From JALZEG01 sp035942255 (GTDB lineage: Bacteria > Actinomycetota > CADDZG01 > WHSQ01), in assembly GCA_035942255.1 (NCBI GenBank), contig DASZDG010000103.1, positions 26,937 through 90,936 on the forward strand: 64,000 nucleotides of DNA. The letters are read 5' to 3'. Positions 25,467 to 33,980 of the stretch are shown here, one piece after another (position 1 is the stretch's first letter; each line of letters opens with the position of its first letter). The notes under the pieces were generated by a model. It saw only the letters and a list, made by a program, of their open reading frames with translations. It made no database searches and was not told where the DNA came from. Position numbers and translations under genes: made by a program.

Positions 25467-26187
25467 CCGCGCTCGTGAAGTTGTAGGGGGGCCACGGCCC
25501 GGTGACCTCGAACGTGCACTCCCCGTGCACGCGCTGGAGCGCGTCGACACGCTGCATGAAGGTGTCCCGCGCGCGGTGCGCCACCAGGTAGGCCGCGTTG
25601 ACCGCGGCGGGCGTCCGGGAGGTCACGAGCACGGCCTCGTCCGCGACTCCCGACAGGGCCGCGTGCACCGAGCGGGCCAGCTCCGCCGCGGCCTCGGCCG
25701 CGCCTGCGCGCGCGTCGAGGCGACCCTTCTTCTGCAGGAGGTAGTCACGGCCGGAGCGCGGGGCAACGGCGGCCTCTTCCAGATCCCGGGGCTCCGGCGC
25801 GTGGACCTTCAGCCCCCACTCCGAACGGCCGGTGACGCGCTCGAGGCATCGTTCGAACTCGGTCTCGTTCGCCGCGAGCATGCCGCGGAGGGCGCTCTCG
25901 CTCGAGAAGATGGCACCGAACCGCATCGGGACGACCGCCGTCCGGGCGAGGGTCCCTTCGAGGACCGCGTGGTGCGCGCGCACCTTCGACTCGAGCCACT
26001 CCGGCGCCGCCGCGTTGCGCTCGAGCGCGTCGCCCTCGAACTCGTCGACGTCGACCTCGCTGACTATTGCCGCCAGCGCGCCGTGCTCGACCACTCCCGG
26101 GGACCGCTCGGGGTCGATCGCCGGGCCCGACGGGGGAGCGGGCAGGCCGCGCGCGGCGACGCCGTAGACGTAGAGCCCGGACGTCAC
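25444..26187 (-). CDS. gvpL: Gas vesicle protein of the GvpF/GvpL family (GvpL position)
   Basis: 247 aa from GTG 26187, which overlaps the gvpJ stop. GvpL/GvpF signature: GLYVYGVAARGLP, VVEHGALAAIVSEVD, RAHHAVLEGTLARTAVVPMRFGAIF and GPWPPYNFTSADV. These proteins bind GvpA and seed assembly. A second family member is at 27060; naming follows position in the operon. Confidence 0.9.
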   Translation of the reverse strand: MTSGLYVYGVAARGLPAPPSGPAIDPERSPGVVEHGALAAIVSEVDVDEFEGDALERNAAAPEWLESKVRAHHAVLEGTLARTAVVPMRFGAIFSSESALRGMLAANETEFERCLERVTGRSEWGLKVHAPEPRDLEEAAVAPRSGRDYLLQKKGRLDARAGAAEAAAELARSVHAALSGVADEAVLVTSRTPAAVNAAYLVAHRARDTFMQRVDALQRVHGECTFEVTGPWPPYNFTSADVTGPRS

Positions 26188-26528
26188 TGTCCGTCCTCCT
26201 CTGACGGGAGCAGCTTCGTCAGCGCGGTTTCGATCCTTTCGAGTCGCGCCTCCACGTCGGACGCCGGCCCGTCGGGCAGAGACTCGCGGGCGTTGCCGGA
26301 CAGGAACGGGTCGTTCTCCCACCAGTCGATGCCCATCTTCTTGGCGGTGTCGGCGGACGCGATCAGTAGGCGCAGCTTGATCGTCAAGAGCTCGATGTCG
26401 AGGAGGTTGATCGCTATGTCGCCCGCGACCACGATGCCCTTGTCGAGCACTCGCTCGAGGATGTCGGCGAGGTCGCCACCTCCCCCCGAGACGGGTGGTG
26501 CAGCGCGTGAGTAGCGTTCGGTCTGCAT
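26184..26528 (-). CDS. gvpJ: Gas vesicle minor structural protein GvpJ
   Basis: 114 aa. GvpA-like core (DLADILERVLDKGIVVAGDIAINLLDIELLTIKLRLLIASADTAKKMGIDWW) plus a C-terminal extension with PFLSGN and an acidic coiled-coil-like tail (DVEARLERIETALTKLL). The GIDWWENDPFL segment is typical of GvpJ. It is 2 bases after gvpO. Confidence 0.88.
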   Translation of the reverse strand: MQTERYSRAAPPVSGGGGDLADILERVLDKGIVVAGDIAINLLDIELLTIKLRLLIASADTAKKMGIDWWENDPFLSGNARESLPDGPASDVEARLERIETALTKLLPSEEDGQ

Positions 26529-26530
26529 CC

Positions 26531-26827
26531 TTACTCCTTGTCCACCTGGTTCCGGGTGTACCGGCGGGTGCGCTCCATGTCGAGGAGCGATCCCTCGCCG
26601 TCGAGGCGGATCTCGTACGTCGCGAGGAGGTCGGTCGAGGACGGCACCCTGGTCAGCTCGACGACGTCGACACCGACCTCCCAGCCCCCTCCGTCGGTGC
26701 GGTTGAGCCGGGAGATCCCCTCCGGCTGCCGGCCCGTCAGCTCCACGACCACCTCGCGGGCGCTCCAGATCGCGGCTGCGGCCGAGAGCGCGTTCCCCGG
26801 CGAGCCGTTCGACGCCCCCTCGCTCAC
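26531..26827 (-). CDS. gvpO: Gas vesicle protein GvpO
   Basis: 98 aa from GTG 26827, overlapping the gvpG stop. GvpO family pattern: REVVVELTGRQPEGISRLNRTDGGGWEVGVDVVELTRVPSSTDLLATYEIRLDGEGSLLDMERTRRYTRNQ. GvpO is essential in haloarchaea and first in Streptomyces gvp clusters; here it is internal. Confidence 0.9.
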   Translation of the reverse strand: MSEGASNGSPGNALSAAAAIWSAREVVVELTGRQPEGISRLNRTDGGGWEVGVDVVELTRVPSSTDLLATYEIRLDGEGSLLDMERTRRYTRNQVDKE

Positions 26828-27063
26828 GTGAGACCTCCCGGAGCCCTCAAGCGCTGGAACACGGCCTCTTCGATCCGCTCGAGCTCCTCCGACGCGATCT
26901 CCCCGCGGCGGCACGCCTCTTCCGCCTCGTGGAGGCGCGCCCTCAGGGCGCGCGGGGCGTCGAGCTCGTTCGCTGCCATGTCCTCGAGCAACCGCGCCAG
27001 CCAGACCATGCCCTGCAGCGGCAGGAGCGGGAGCAGGAGGACGTTGGCGACCACGCCCATCAC
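26824..27063 (-). CDS. gvpG: Gas vesicle protein GvpG
   Basis: 79 aa. Start GTG 27063 overlaps the gvpF stop; ATG 27060 is one codon later. GvpG core: LLLPLLPLQGMVWLARLLEDMAANEL, then an acidic helical region (HEAEEACRRGEIASEELERIEEAVFQRL). Accessory assembly protein. Confidence 0.88.
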   Translation of the reverse strand: MMGVVANVLLLPLLPLQGMVWLARLLEDMAANELDAPRALRARLHEAEEACRRGEIASEELERIEEAVFQRLRAPGGLT

Positions 27064-27800
27064 GATGTCACCAGCGCGCCGGCGTCGACGAAGCTGTACG
27101 GAGGAAGGGAGCCCACCGCGCGCAGCGCCGCCCGGTCCGACAGCGCCTCTGCGGCGCGGGCGGCCGCGGTGTCGAACTCCGGCAGGTCCGTCCGCGCCAC
27201 CAGGAAGGCCGCGTCGACCAGCCCGTACTCGCCCGCCGCATCTCCCACGGCGACGTCCTGCGCGTGCGGCGACAGCGCGTCCACGATCGCGCGCGCGTCG
27301 GAGTACCGCTGCCGGTCGAGCGCCTGCGCGAAGCGGTGGCCGAGGTCGATCATGCCGTCGACGTCGCCGCGGTCGCGCGCCCGCCGTTGCAGGCGCGCGA
27401 TCGCGGGATCCGACGCGGCGACCGCGCGCGCCACGGCCTCTTCGTCGTACTCGCCCTTCACCTGGACCTCGACGAGCCCATGGGTTCGCCGGAGCATCCG
27501 GACGAGCTCGTCGTGGTTCGGGCGGAGGAAGCCGGCGGACAGCTCTTCCACGGAGGTGAACAGGGTGCCGAACCCCACCGGCAGCACGTCGTGCGCGCCC
27601 ACGATCTCCTGCAACACGTCGGAGTGAGCCATGAGGTCTGCTCGTCCCGCGACGAAGTCCGCCGGGACGGCCGCCGTGACGGCCGCGACCTCCCCTTCGG
27701 CGAGGAGGGTCGTGTCCGCACCGGCCACGCCGCGGCAACGGACGGCCCGTGGCATGTCGGACGTCGAGACGATCCCGTAGAGGTAGAGGGCCGTCGTCAC
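27060..27800 (-). CDS. gvpF: Gas vesicle protein of the GvpF/GvpL family (GvpF position)
   Basis: 246 aa from GTG 27800, which overlaps the stop of the adjacent gvpA. Family features: ALYLYGIVSTSDMP, EVAAVTAAVPADF, HSDVLQEIVGAHDVLPVGFGTLFTS and the closing GSLPPYSFVDAGALV. The long open frame continuing to 29159 is out of phase with the two gvpA genes and is not coding. Confidence 0.9.
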   Translation of the reverse strand: MTTALYLYGIVSTSDMPRAVRCRGVAGADTTLLAEGEVAAVTAAVPADFVAGRADLMAHSDVLQEIVGAHDVLPVGFGTLFTSVEELSAGFLRPNHDELVRMLRRTHGLVEVQVKGEYDEEAVARAVAASDPAIARLQRRARDRGDVDGMIDLGHRFAQALDRQRYSDARAIVDALSPHAQDVAVGDAAGEYGLVDAAFLVARTDLPEFDTAAARAAEALSDRAALRAVGSLPPYSFVDAGALVTS

Positions 27801-28189
27801 GACCTGGCCTCCGCGTGCTCCCTGTCGCCGTCGCTGTTCTCGCTGCCCTTGCCTGGGAGCTTGTCGCGCAGGCCCTCGAGCGCGCCCTTCGTCGCGTGCT
27901 TCGCGCTCTTCTCGCCTGCGCCGGAGACGAGGTCGCCGAGCGTCTGCGAGTTGTTGACCTGGAGGAGGTCGAGCCGGTTCACGGCCTCCGCGAACCTGAG
28001 GTAGGTGTCGACGCTGGCTACGACCACCCGGGCGTCGATCGTGAGCAGCTCGATGCCGACGAGGGAGACGCGCACGAACGCGTCGATCACGAGGCCCTTG
28101 TCGAGTAGCACGTCGAGGACGTCGGCGAGCCCGCTCGGCCCCCCGCGACTCAGAGACTGTTGCGCGGCATACCGTTGCGCCATCGCCAT
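27797..28189 (-). CDS. gvpA: Gas vesicle structural protein GvpA, copy 1 with extended tail
   Basis: 130 aa; the usual GvpA is about 70. The core, residues about 15-85, is a complete GvpA (GLADVLDVLLDKGLVIDAFVRVSLVGIELLTIDARVVVASVDTYLRFAEAVNRLDL). It is followed by LQVNNSQTLGDLVSG and a hydrophilic Lys/Glu/Asp-rich tail of about 40 residues. ATG follows the DUF378 stop directly. Core residues from GGPSGL to TLGDLV are identical to those of the second copy at 28505. Confidence 0.92.
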   Translation of the reverse strand: MAMAQRYAAQQSLSRGGPSGLADVLDVLLDKGLVIDAFVRVSLVGIELLTIDARVVVASVDTYLRFAEAVNRLDLLQVNNSQTLGDLVSGAGEKSAKHATKGALEGLRDKLPGKGSENSDGDREHAEARS

Positions 28190-28489
28190 CTACTTCACCC
28201 CCCGCGCCCCGCGCAGCGACGCCCACAGCGCGCTGACCCCGAGGAACCCGTACGCGGCGCGGCCGGGCACCGACTTCTTCTTCGCAACGGCCTGCACGAG
28301 GTCGAAGTTGAAGAGGCTCACCGAGATCCAGTTGGCGAAACCCAGCAGCAACGCGGCCGCGGTGAGGGAATCGACCTTGTTCGGCTTCTTCGACGTCGTG
28401 AGCTTCTTCGCGGTGCCGGCCGCGCCGCTCTTGACCGCGGCCCCCGCGTCGGCGACGCGGTCCGTCATTCCTTTCCTGCGTCCGAGCAT
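28190..28489 (-). CDS. DUF378-like small membrane protein inside the gas-vesicle operon
   Basis: 99 aa; start at ATG 28489 because AGGAGG sits 6 bases upstream (ATG 28495 is too close). A basic N-terminus precedes a DUF378-type module: DSLTAAALLLGFANWISVSLFNFDLVQAVAKKKSVPGRAAYGFLGVSALWASL, with the family's G-x2-NW, LF-FDLV and R-x2-Y-x3-G pattern. It lies between two gvpA genes. DUF378 function is unknown. Confidence 0.7.
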   Translation of the reverse strand: MLGRRKGMTDRVADAGAAVKSGAAGTAKKLTTSKKPNKVDSLTAAALLLGFANWISVSLFNFDLVQAVAKKKSVPGRAAYGFLGVSALWASLRGARGVK

Positions 28490-28504
28490 CTGCATCCTCC
28501 TCGG

Positions 28505-28993
28505 CTAGAAGACCTGACCTCGTTCCTTGATGCGGGTGAGAAGCCCTTTGTCGTCGTCGACGCCGTCGTCGTTCTCGTGCGGGGGGTTCTCGGGGGCCGC
28601 GGGCTCGTCGCGCTGTTGCGCATGACCGTCGCCGGAGGGTTCCTCCTTCGCCGGCTCGGGCTCCGCGCGGGACGAGAGCGCGCTGGGGGCCGAGTCGCCG
28701 TTCTCTTTCTTCGGAGCGCCGACGAGGTCCCCGAGCGTCTGCGAGTTGTTCACCTGCAGGAGGTCTAGGCGGTTCACGGCCTCCGCGAACCTGAGGTAGG
28801 TGTCGACGCTTGCGACGACCACCCGGGCGTCGATCGTGAGCAGCTCGATGCCGACGAGGGAGACGCGCACGAAGGCGTCGATCACGAGGCCCTTGTCGAG
28901 GAGGACGTCGAGCACGTCGGCGAGCCCGCTCGGCCCCCCGCGGCCCATGCCCTGCTGAGCGAGGTGGACCTGCTGCCGTTGAGCGAGAGCCAT
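28505..28993 (-). CDS. gvpA: Gas vesicle structural protein GvpA, copy 2 with long acidic tail
   Basis: 162 aa from ATG 28993 (GGAGGGA upstream), first gene of the operon. The core from GGPSGL to TLGDLV is identical to copy 1, then about 75 residues of Pro/Glu/Asp/Ser-rich tail (APKKENGDSAPSALSS ... GVDDDKGLLTRIKERGQVF). The N-terminus differs (MALAQRQQVHLAQQGMG). The tail is far longer than in classical GvpA and could sit outside the vesicle shell. No GvpC, GvpN or GvpV gene is present. Confidence 0.9.
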   Translation of the reverse strand: MALAQRQQVHLAQQGMGRGGPSGLADVLDVLLDKGLVIDAFVRVSLVGIELLTIDARVVVASVDTYLRFAEAVNRLDLLQVNNSQTLGDLVGAPKKENGDSAPSALSSRAEPEPAKEEPSGDGHAQQRDEPAAPENPPHENDDGVDDDKGLLTRIKERGQVF

Positions 28994-29176
28994 CGGTCCC
29001 TCCTTCCGGTCGCGGTCGGATCGTGGGCGTCTGTACCCGGTGCGTAGTCGGACAAACACGGTCAGCGACAGAAACTTCACGCCCCGTATCTGACCGGTTT
29101 CGGTCCGCAGTTAGTGGGTACGCCGCGTGGCAGATCGGATGCGTACGGTGTCCGGCCACCCGAAGGGAGGACCCAC
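28994..29176. promoter_or_regulatory. Divergent promoter region between the gas-vesicle operon and a small gene
   Basis: 183 bases separating the leftward gvpA2 and the rightward 49-codon gene. It contains GGACAAACACGGTCAGCG and two ACCGGTTT/GGTTTCGG-like words near 29093-29105, but I could not assign -35/-10 elements with confidence. Both transcripts must start here. Confidence 0.4.
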
Positions 29177-29326
29177 ATGGCGAACGACACCCAGCAGCGG
29201 GCGATGCAGTTCGTGGACCTGATGCTCGAGCGCGTCGAGATGACGAAGTACCCGAGCAAGGACCTCCTCGACAGGATCGAGCGGGCGCTGGTGCTCTTCT
29301 GGGAGGAGGAGCAGGCGAGGGCCTGA
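29177..29326 (+). CDS. 49-residue protein divergent from the gas-vesicle operon
   Basis: Start ATG 29177 with GGGAGG 6 bases upstream; sequence begins MANDTQQRAMQFVDLMLERV and continues KYPSKDLLDRIERAL. Wholly alpha-helical in appearance, charged, no membrane segment. No family recognised. The divergent placement next to gvpA2 makes a regulatory or assembly role possible but unproven. Confidence 0.6.
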   Translation: MANDTQQRAMQFVDLMLERVEMTKYPSKDLLDRIERALVLFWEEEQARA

Positions 29327-29365
29327 GGCGGCGCGCCCGCTAGCCGGGCGGGAGGTCGATTCCTC

Positions 29366-29371
29366 TATAAT
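29366..29371 (+). promoter_or_regulatory. -10 element of the tRNA-Gly gene
   Basis: Perfect TATAAT ten bases before the tRNA 5' end, in a short AT-rich patch within GC-rich sequence. The -35 region around 29343-29348 is GC-rich and poor. Confidence 0.7.
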
Positions 29372-29381
29372 GGGGCGCGTT

Positions 29382-29453
29382 GCGGGCGTGGCTCAGTGGT
29401 AGAGCATCACCTTGCCAAGGTGAGGGTCGCCAGTTCGAATCTGGTCGCCCGCT
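29382..29453 (+). tRNA. tRNA-Gly (anticodon GCC)
   Basis: 72 nt. The acceptor stem GCGGGCG pairs perfectly with CGCCCGC, with discriminator U at 29453; CCA is not encoded. The D-arm contains GCTCAGTGGTAGAGC, the anticodon stem CACCT/AGGTG closes loop TTGCCAA (anticodon GCC), and the T-arm is CCAGTTCGAATCTGG. Its 3' part is the left attachment site of the island. Confidence 0.97.
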
Positions 29454-29458
29454 CGGTA
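29412..29458 (+). repeat. Left attachment repeat (attL), 3' part of tRNA-Gly
   Basis: 47 bases from the anticodon loop through the tRNA 3' end plus 5 bases (TTGCCAAGG ... GCTCGGTA). The identical sequence recurs once at 48615-48661. This is the classic core for tyrosine-recombinase integration into a tRNA 3' end that keeps the tRNA intact. Confidence 0.9.
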
Positions 29459-29471
29459 AAGAAGCGCAGGT

Positions 29472-29493
29472 CAGGGGCCCTTTCGGGCCCCTG
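29472..29493 (+). terminator. Intrinsic terminator after tRNA-Gly
   Basis: CAGGGGCCC, TTTC, GGGCCCCTG: a 9-bp GC-rich stem followed by CTTCGCG, 18 bases after the tRNA. A near-copy stands at the same place beyond the right repeat (48674-48699). Confidence 0.75.
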
Positions 29494-29526
29494 CTTCGCG
29501 TCAAGCCGAAGCTCGAAAACCCCTTT

Positions 29527-29544
29527 TGGGCCCGCATTTGGGCC
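29527..29544. repeat. Paired TGGGCC words inside attL, possible integrase arm sites
   Basis: Two TGGGCC copies start 12 bases apart, 68 bases beyond the att core. Comparable pairs are at 48486-48502 and 48729-48745 with 11-base spacing. One-helical-turn spacing beside att cores is what arm-type integrase sites look like; this is inference. Confidence 0.45.
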
Positions 29545-29733
29545 ACGGGTGTTCATTTTCCACGGTCCCAGATAGCCGGGTCGCTCGGCTGCGTTCGCGA
29601 CGAAAAGTTTCACCGCCGACGCATACGTTCCCGCCGGTCTAGCGCGGGCAACCACCCGCCGAACCGCGAGGCGCCCCCGAGGTCGCCGACCGAGACGGAA
29701 CCCGGGGGACGTATTCCGAAGGAGAGCGCCCCG

Positions 29734-30027
29734 ATGAAACTGGTTCGGCCGCGCGTAGGCGCGGTGCTGCGGCGGGTTCTCGGTCACCCCCACCGTCGCT
29801 CCCGACTCCGACTCAGGACGGGCGTGAAGTGCCCTCGATGCCACGAGCTCTTCCGAACTACGGTCGACAGGAGCGGGCGCATCGCTCTCGTCTGTGACAG
29901 GTGCCGAGGCCACGCGATCAACGTCGTGAATCACGCAGCTGAAAGGATTGCAGCCCCCTCGTCCGTGCCGCGACGGTTCCCGTCCTCGGGTAGGAACCGT
30001 CCGCCCCCATGGGTGCTCCGGGGATAG
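29734..30027 (+). CDS. Small zinc-ribbon protein at the island's left end
   Basis: 97 aa from ATG 29734, AAGGAGAG 8 bases upstream. Basic N-terminus (MKLVRPRVGAVLRRVLGHPHRRSRLRLRTG), then one zinc-ribbon: CPRCHELFRTTVDRSGRIALVCDRC, and a Pro/Arg-rich tail. No close family recognised; nucleic-acid binding is plausible. It is first inside the island and stands apart from the biosynthetic genes. Confidence 0.55.
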   Translation: MKLVRPRVGAVLRRVLGHPHRRSRLRLRTGVKCPRCHELFRTTVDRSGRIALVCDRCRGHAINVVNHAAERIAAPSSVPRRFPSSGRNRPPPWVLRG

Positions 30028-30061
30028 ACCAGAGGTCACATAGTGGGCGAGGTCGCGGGCC

Positions 30062-31300
30062 TCACGATGCTCGGGTGCGCGGCACCGTCTCGACCCGGAT
30101 GAGGGCAGCGGCGCGCTCGGCGACCGCCGCGGATTCTCGTCCGCTCTCGCCGGACGTGATCACGTGGCCGATGAGGTCACCGTCCGAGGTCGGGCGCGCG
30201 ACCTCGGCTCCGGGCTCCACCCACAGCTGCAGGTCCTCAACGCCCGGCACAGCCGCAGCTTCCTCGGCGCCGACGATCGCCTCGACGACGCCGTCCTCTT
30301 CGACCCAGAGGTCGCGCATCGTGCTCGCGCGGCGAGCGCGCGGCGGCGCAACCGTGGACTCGCCGAGATAGCGCCCCAAGACGTACGCGATCGAGTCCGA
30401 GCCCGACGCGTGATCGAGACAGAGGTGGGCCCGCCCGCCGATCAGCCGAGGGTTCAGCTCGACCAGTCGCGGTCCGTCGCCCGTCGTGATCAGCTCGAGG
30501 TGGAACGCGCCGAAGTCGTAGCCGGCCGCCTTTGTCACCAGCCGCACGAAGTCGTCCGCCGCGGCGCAGGGGCGGTCTGCCGAGAACGTCGACCGCACCT
30601 CCACGAAGTACGGGTACCCCGCGAGCACGCGGTCGGAGTACCCCCAGATCTCGACCTCGTCACCGTCGACGAAACCTTCAGCGCTCGTCAACGGCCCCCG
30701 GAGCTCCTCCTCCAGGAGCAAGACGTGCTTCGGCTCCACCCGGCCCCCATAGAGCGCGCGCTCCCGGTGAGCGCGGACCGCTTCCTCCAGCTCTCGGTCG
30801 TCGGCCACGCGCACCACGTCCCAGCTTGCAAGGCCGTCGACCGGCTTGACGACGCACGGGAAGCCGATCGGCGACGTGGGTGCGCGCTCGTCCGCGGGGA
30901 CGACCGCCCACTTCGGATTGGGGATCCCCGCCCCGTCGAGAGCGCGCCGCACCGCGGACTTGTCGCGGGCGAGCGCCGGCGCGTCCGGCGTTGCTGCGCG
31001 CAGACCGAGGAGCCGTCCAGCCTCGCTCGTGGCGCGGCCGGTGAAGAGGTCGCTGAACGTAAGCAGACCGCGGGCGTCGGTGCCGTCGGCCGCCGCCGCC
31101 ATCGCCGCAGCGGAATGCGTGTCGCAACGCCTCCACTCGTCGACGAGCTCGTGTACCCGGGCGGGATAGTTCGCCGGGTTCGCAGACAGGACGACATTCC
31201 GGTAGCCGAGCTCGCGACTCAGACGGAGCCCCTCGGACCCCGGGCTCGGGACGTCGGGCCCCGCCGGGCTGAGGTGGACCTCTACGAAGAGGACGTCCAC
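30062..31300 (-). CDS. ATP-grasp carboxylate-amine ligase
   Basis: 412 aa, ATP-grasp fold of the biotin-carboxylase/L-amino-acid-ligase kind. Visible: DKSAVRRALDGAGIPNPKW, the lysine strand FPCVVKPVDGLASWDV, LLEEELRGPLTSAEGFVDGDEVEIWGYSD, and the Mg-binding FHLELITTGDGPRLVELNPRLIGG. Such enzymes join an amino acid or acid to an amine through an acyl phosphate. It is not of the MvdD/graspetide type by eye. GTG start; it overlaps the end of the GNAT gene by 19 bases. In this cluster it could attach a non-proteinogenic residue to the peptide. Confidence 0.82.
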   Translation of the reverse strand: MDVLFVEVHLSPAGPDVPSPGSEGLRLSRELGYRNVVLSANPANYPARVHELVDEWRRCDTHSAAAMAAAADGTDARGLLTFSDLFTGRATSEAGRLLGLRAATPDAPALARDKSAVRRALDGAGIPNPKWAVVPADERAPTSPIGFPCVVKPVDGLASWDVVRVADDRELEEAVRAHRERALYGGRVEPKHVLLLEEELRGPLTSAEGFVDGDEVEIWGYSDRVLAGYPYFVEVRSTFSADRPCAAADDFVRLVTKAAGYDFGAFHLELITTGDGPRLVELNPRLIGGRAHLCLDHASGSDSIAYVLGRYLGESTVAPPRARRASTMRDLWVEEDGVVEAIVGAEEAAAVPGVEDLQLWVEPGAEVARPTSDGDLIGHVITSGESGRESAAVAERAAALIRVETVPRTRAS

Positions 31301-32476
31301 GCGGGCTCCGTGCGGGGCATGGCTCGTTGCGCGTCGTCGATTGCTGCCAGGAGGGGCGGGTACGTGTTGGCCTCGCGCAGAGCGTCGAATCTCGCCCTAG
31401 CGGCATCGTCGAGCCTCCGCCTGAAAAGTCCCTCGCCCTCTTCCAGAAACACCGCGGACCACAGCGGGAACAGGCGGCCGCCGCGGGTCACTTTCGCCTC
31501 GAACGCCTCTGTGCCCAGATGGACTTGCTCGAGGTCGTTCTCGATCGCGTACTGCAGGGGCGCGTAGAGGACGAGTGGGAAGTACGCGCCACGGACCGAG
31601 GGGTCGTCGTAGTCGAAACCCGCCGACCTCAGGAAGAGGTGACGGCCCCACCGGTACGCGAGGCAGTAGCCGATCACCGCGTCGTCGTTGTTCAACACGA
31701 ACGCGACGCTGTGCCGGTTCGCTTCCTCGGACGCGAGCCGGAGGCTCTTCTCGAGAGCGCCTTCGTCGGCCGCGCTCCCGTAACGCCTCTGGACGTTGGC
31801 GAGAAGACGCGCCATGACGTTCTCGAGACCCGCTTGTCGCGTCGGCTCGATGGATAGGCCCGAGCGTTCGAAGCGTCCGATCTCACGCTTAATAGCGTTG
31901 CGACGATCGCGGGAGAACGATCCGAGATATTCGTCAAAGGTCCTCCACTGCACCGCGAGCCGGGCCTCGAAGGTCTCCAGGTAGACGACGTAACCCCTCG
32001 GCGTCAGGACGGGCGACGCTTCCGCGGCCGCGCCGTCGGTCAGGTACATGAGTCCACAGCCGCGAGCGCCCCAGCGGCGCGCCTGCCGCTCCATCTCCTC
32101 GACGATTCGCGTGGCGACTTCCCCTCGCGCGGCCGGAAGGGCGTCCGGGAGTAGGAGCTGGGAGCGGAAGCCGAGCCTTCCACCCCCCAGCACGAAGGGA
32201 TGCAGTGGCTCTTCGACCGGCCCGCCGAGGACGCCGGCCAGGGATTCGGATGGGTCGTAGGGGGACGGCGAGGGTGCGGCCGCGAGGTAGAGGGGGAGAC
32301 CGCCGGCGAACTCGTCGTCGACGACGGCCTCCACGCAGGCTTCAGGCCCACTCCATCCGCGGCCCATCGCACGCAGCCACGCGTGTGACGAGTAGAAGCC
32401 GTCGGGCGGAACGAGGCCGTCCCATTGCCCTGCCGGGACGTCGAGGATCGAGGGCGCGACGCGCGTCTCGACGCGG

Positions 32477-32490
<14 letters not shown>
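31282..32490 (-). CDS. GNAT/FemAB-like acyltransferase (BioF2/PF13480 type)
   Basis: 402 aa from GTG 32490, just upstream of the MFS stop. The open frame running further upstream would encode only a His-Arg artefact of the hexanucleotide repeat. Two-lobe GNAT: the second lobe carries TFDEYLGSFSRDRRNAIKREIGRFERSGL, FVLNNDDAVIGYCLAYRWGRHLFLRSAGFDYD and YAPLQYAIENDLEQVHLGTEAFEAKVTRG, hallmarks of the FemAB-like family. Members transfer aminoacyl groups from aminoacyl-tRNA or acyl groups from CoA. Here it may add an aminoacyl or acyl cap to the product. Confidence 0.75.
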
Positions 32491-33835
<1,345 letters not shown>

Positions 33836-33980
33836 CTCCGCCTGTACCCCCGATGCCGCGTCATCCGTCCCCCTCTTGCGACGCCACCGGCGAGCGTAAC
33901 CGCTCCTTCTTTCGCGGCCCGGGCGTGGAGTTACCCTGACGCGCCCCGACGCAGGCGTCCCCGTGGGAGGGCCAGGGATC
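33836..33980. promoter_or_regulatory. Divergent promoter region, MFS operon and FMN oxidase gene
   Basis: 145 bases between head-to-head genes. No inverted repeat or strong -35/-10 pair stands out; GTGGAGTTACCCTGACG (33926-33942) is the most promoter-like stretch for the rightward gene. Confidence 0.35.

Noticed and set aside
27063..29159. Long leftward frame extending gvpF upstream across both gvpA genes
   Set aside because: Out of phase with two clear gvpA genes; gvpF starts at GTG 27800 in the operon's usual GTGA overlap.
1..29400. The word GGGGGCC seemed very frequent on the + strand, suggesting an oriented chromosome motif
   Set aside because: By-eye counts (about 33 forward, 19 reverse) are near the roughly 23 expected per strand at this GC content, and the bias follows coding strand.
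30062..31300. ATP-grasp as a graspetide (omega-ester) ligase acting on the Glu/Ser peptide
   Set aside because: Sequence looks like the L-amino-acid ligase/biotin-carboxylase type, not MvdC/MvdD; kept only as a remote option.
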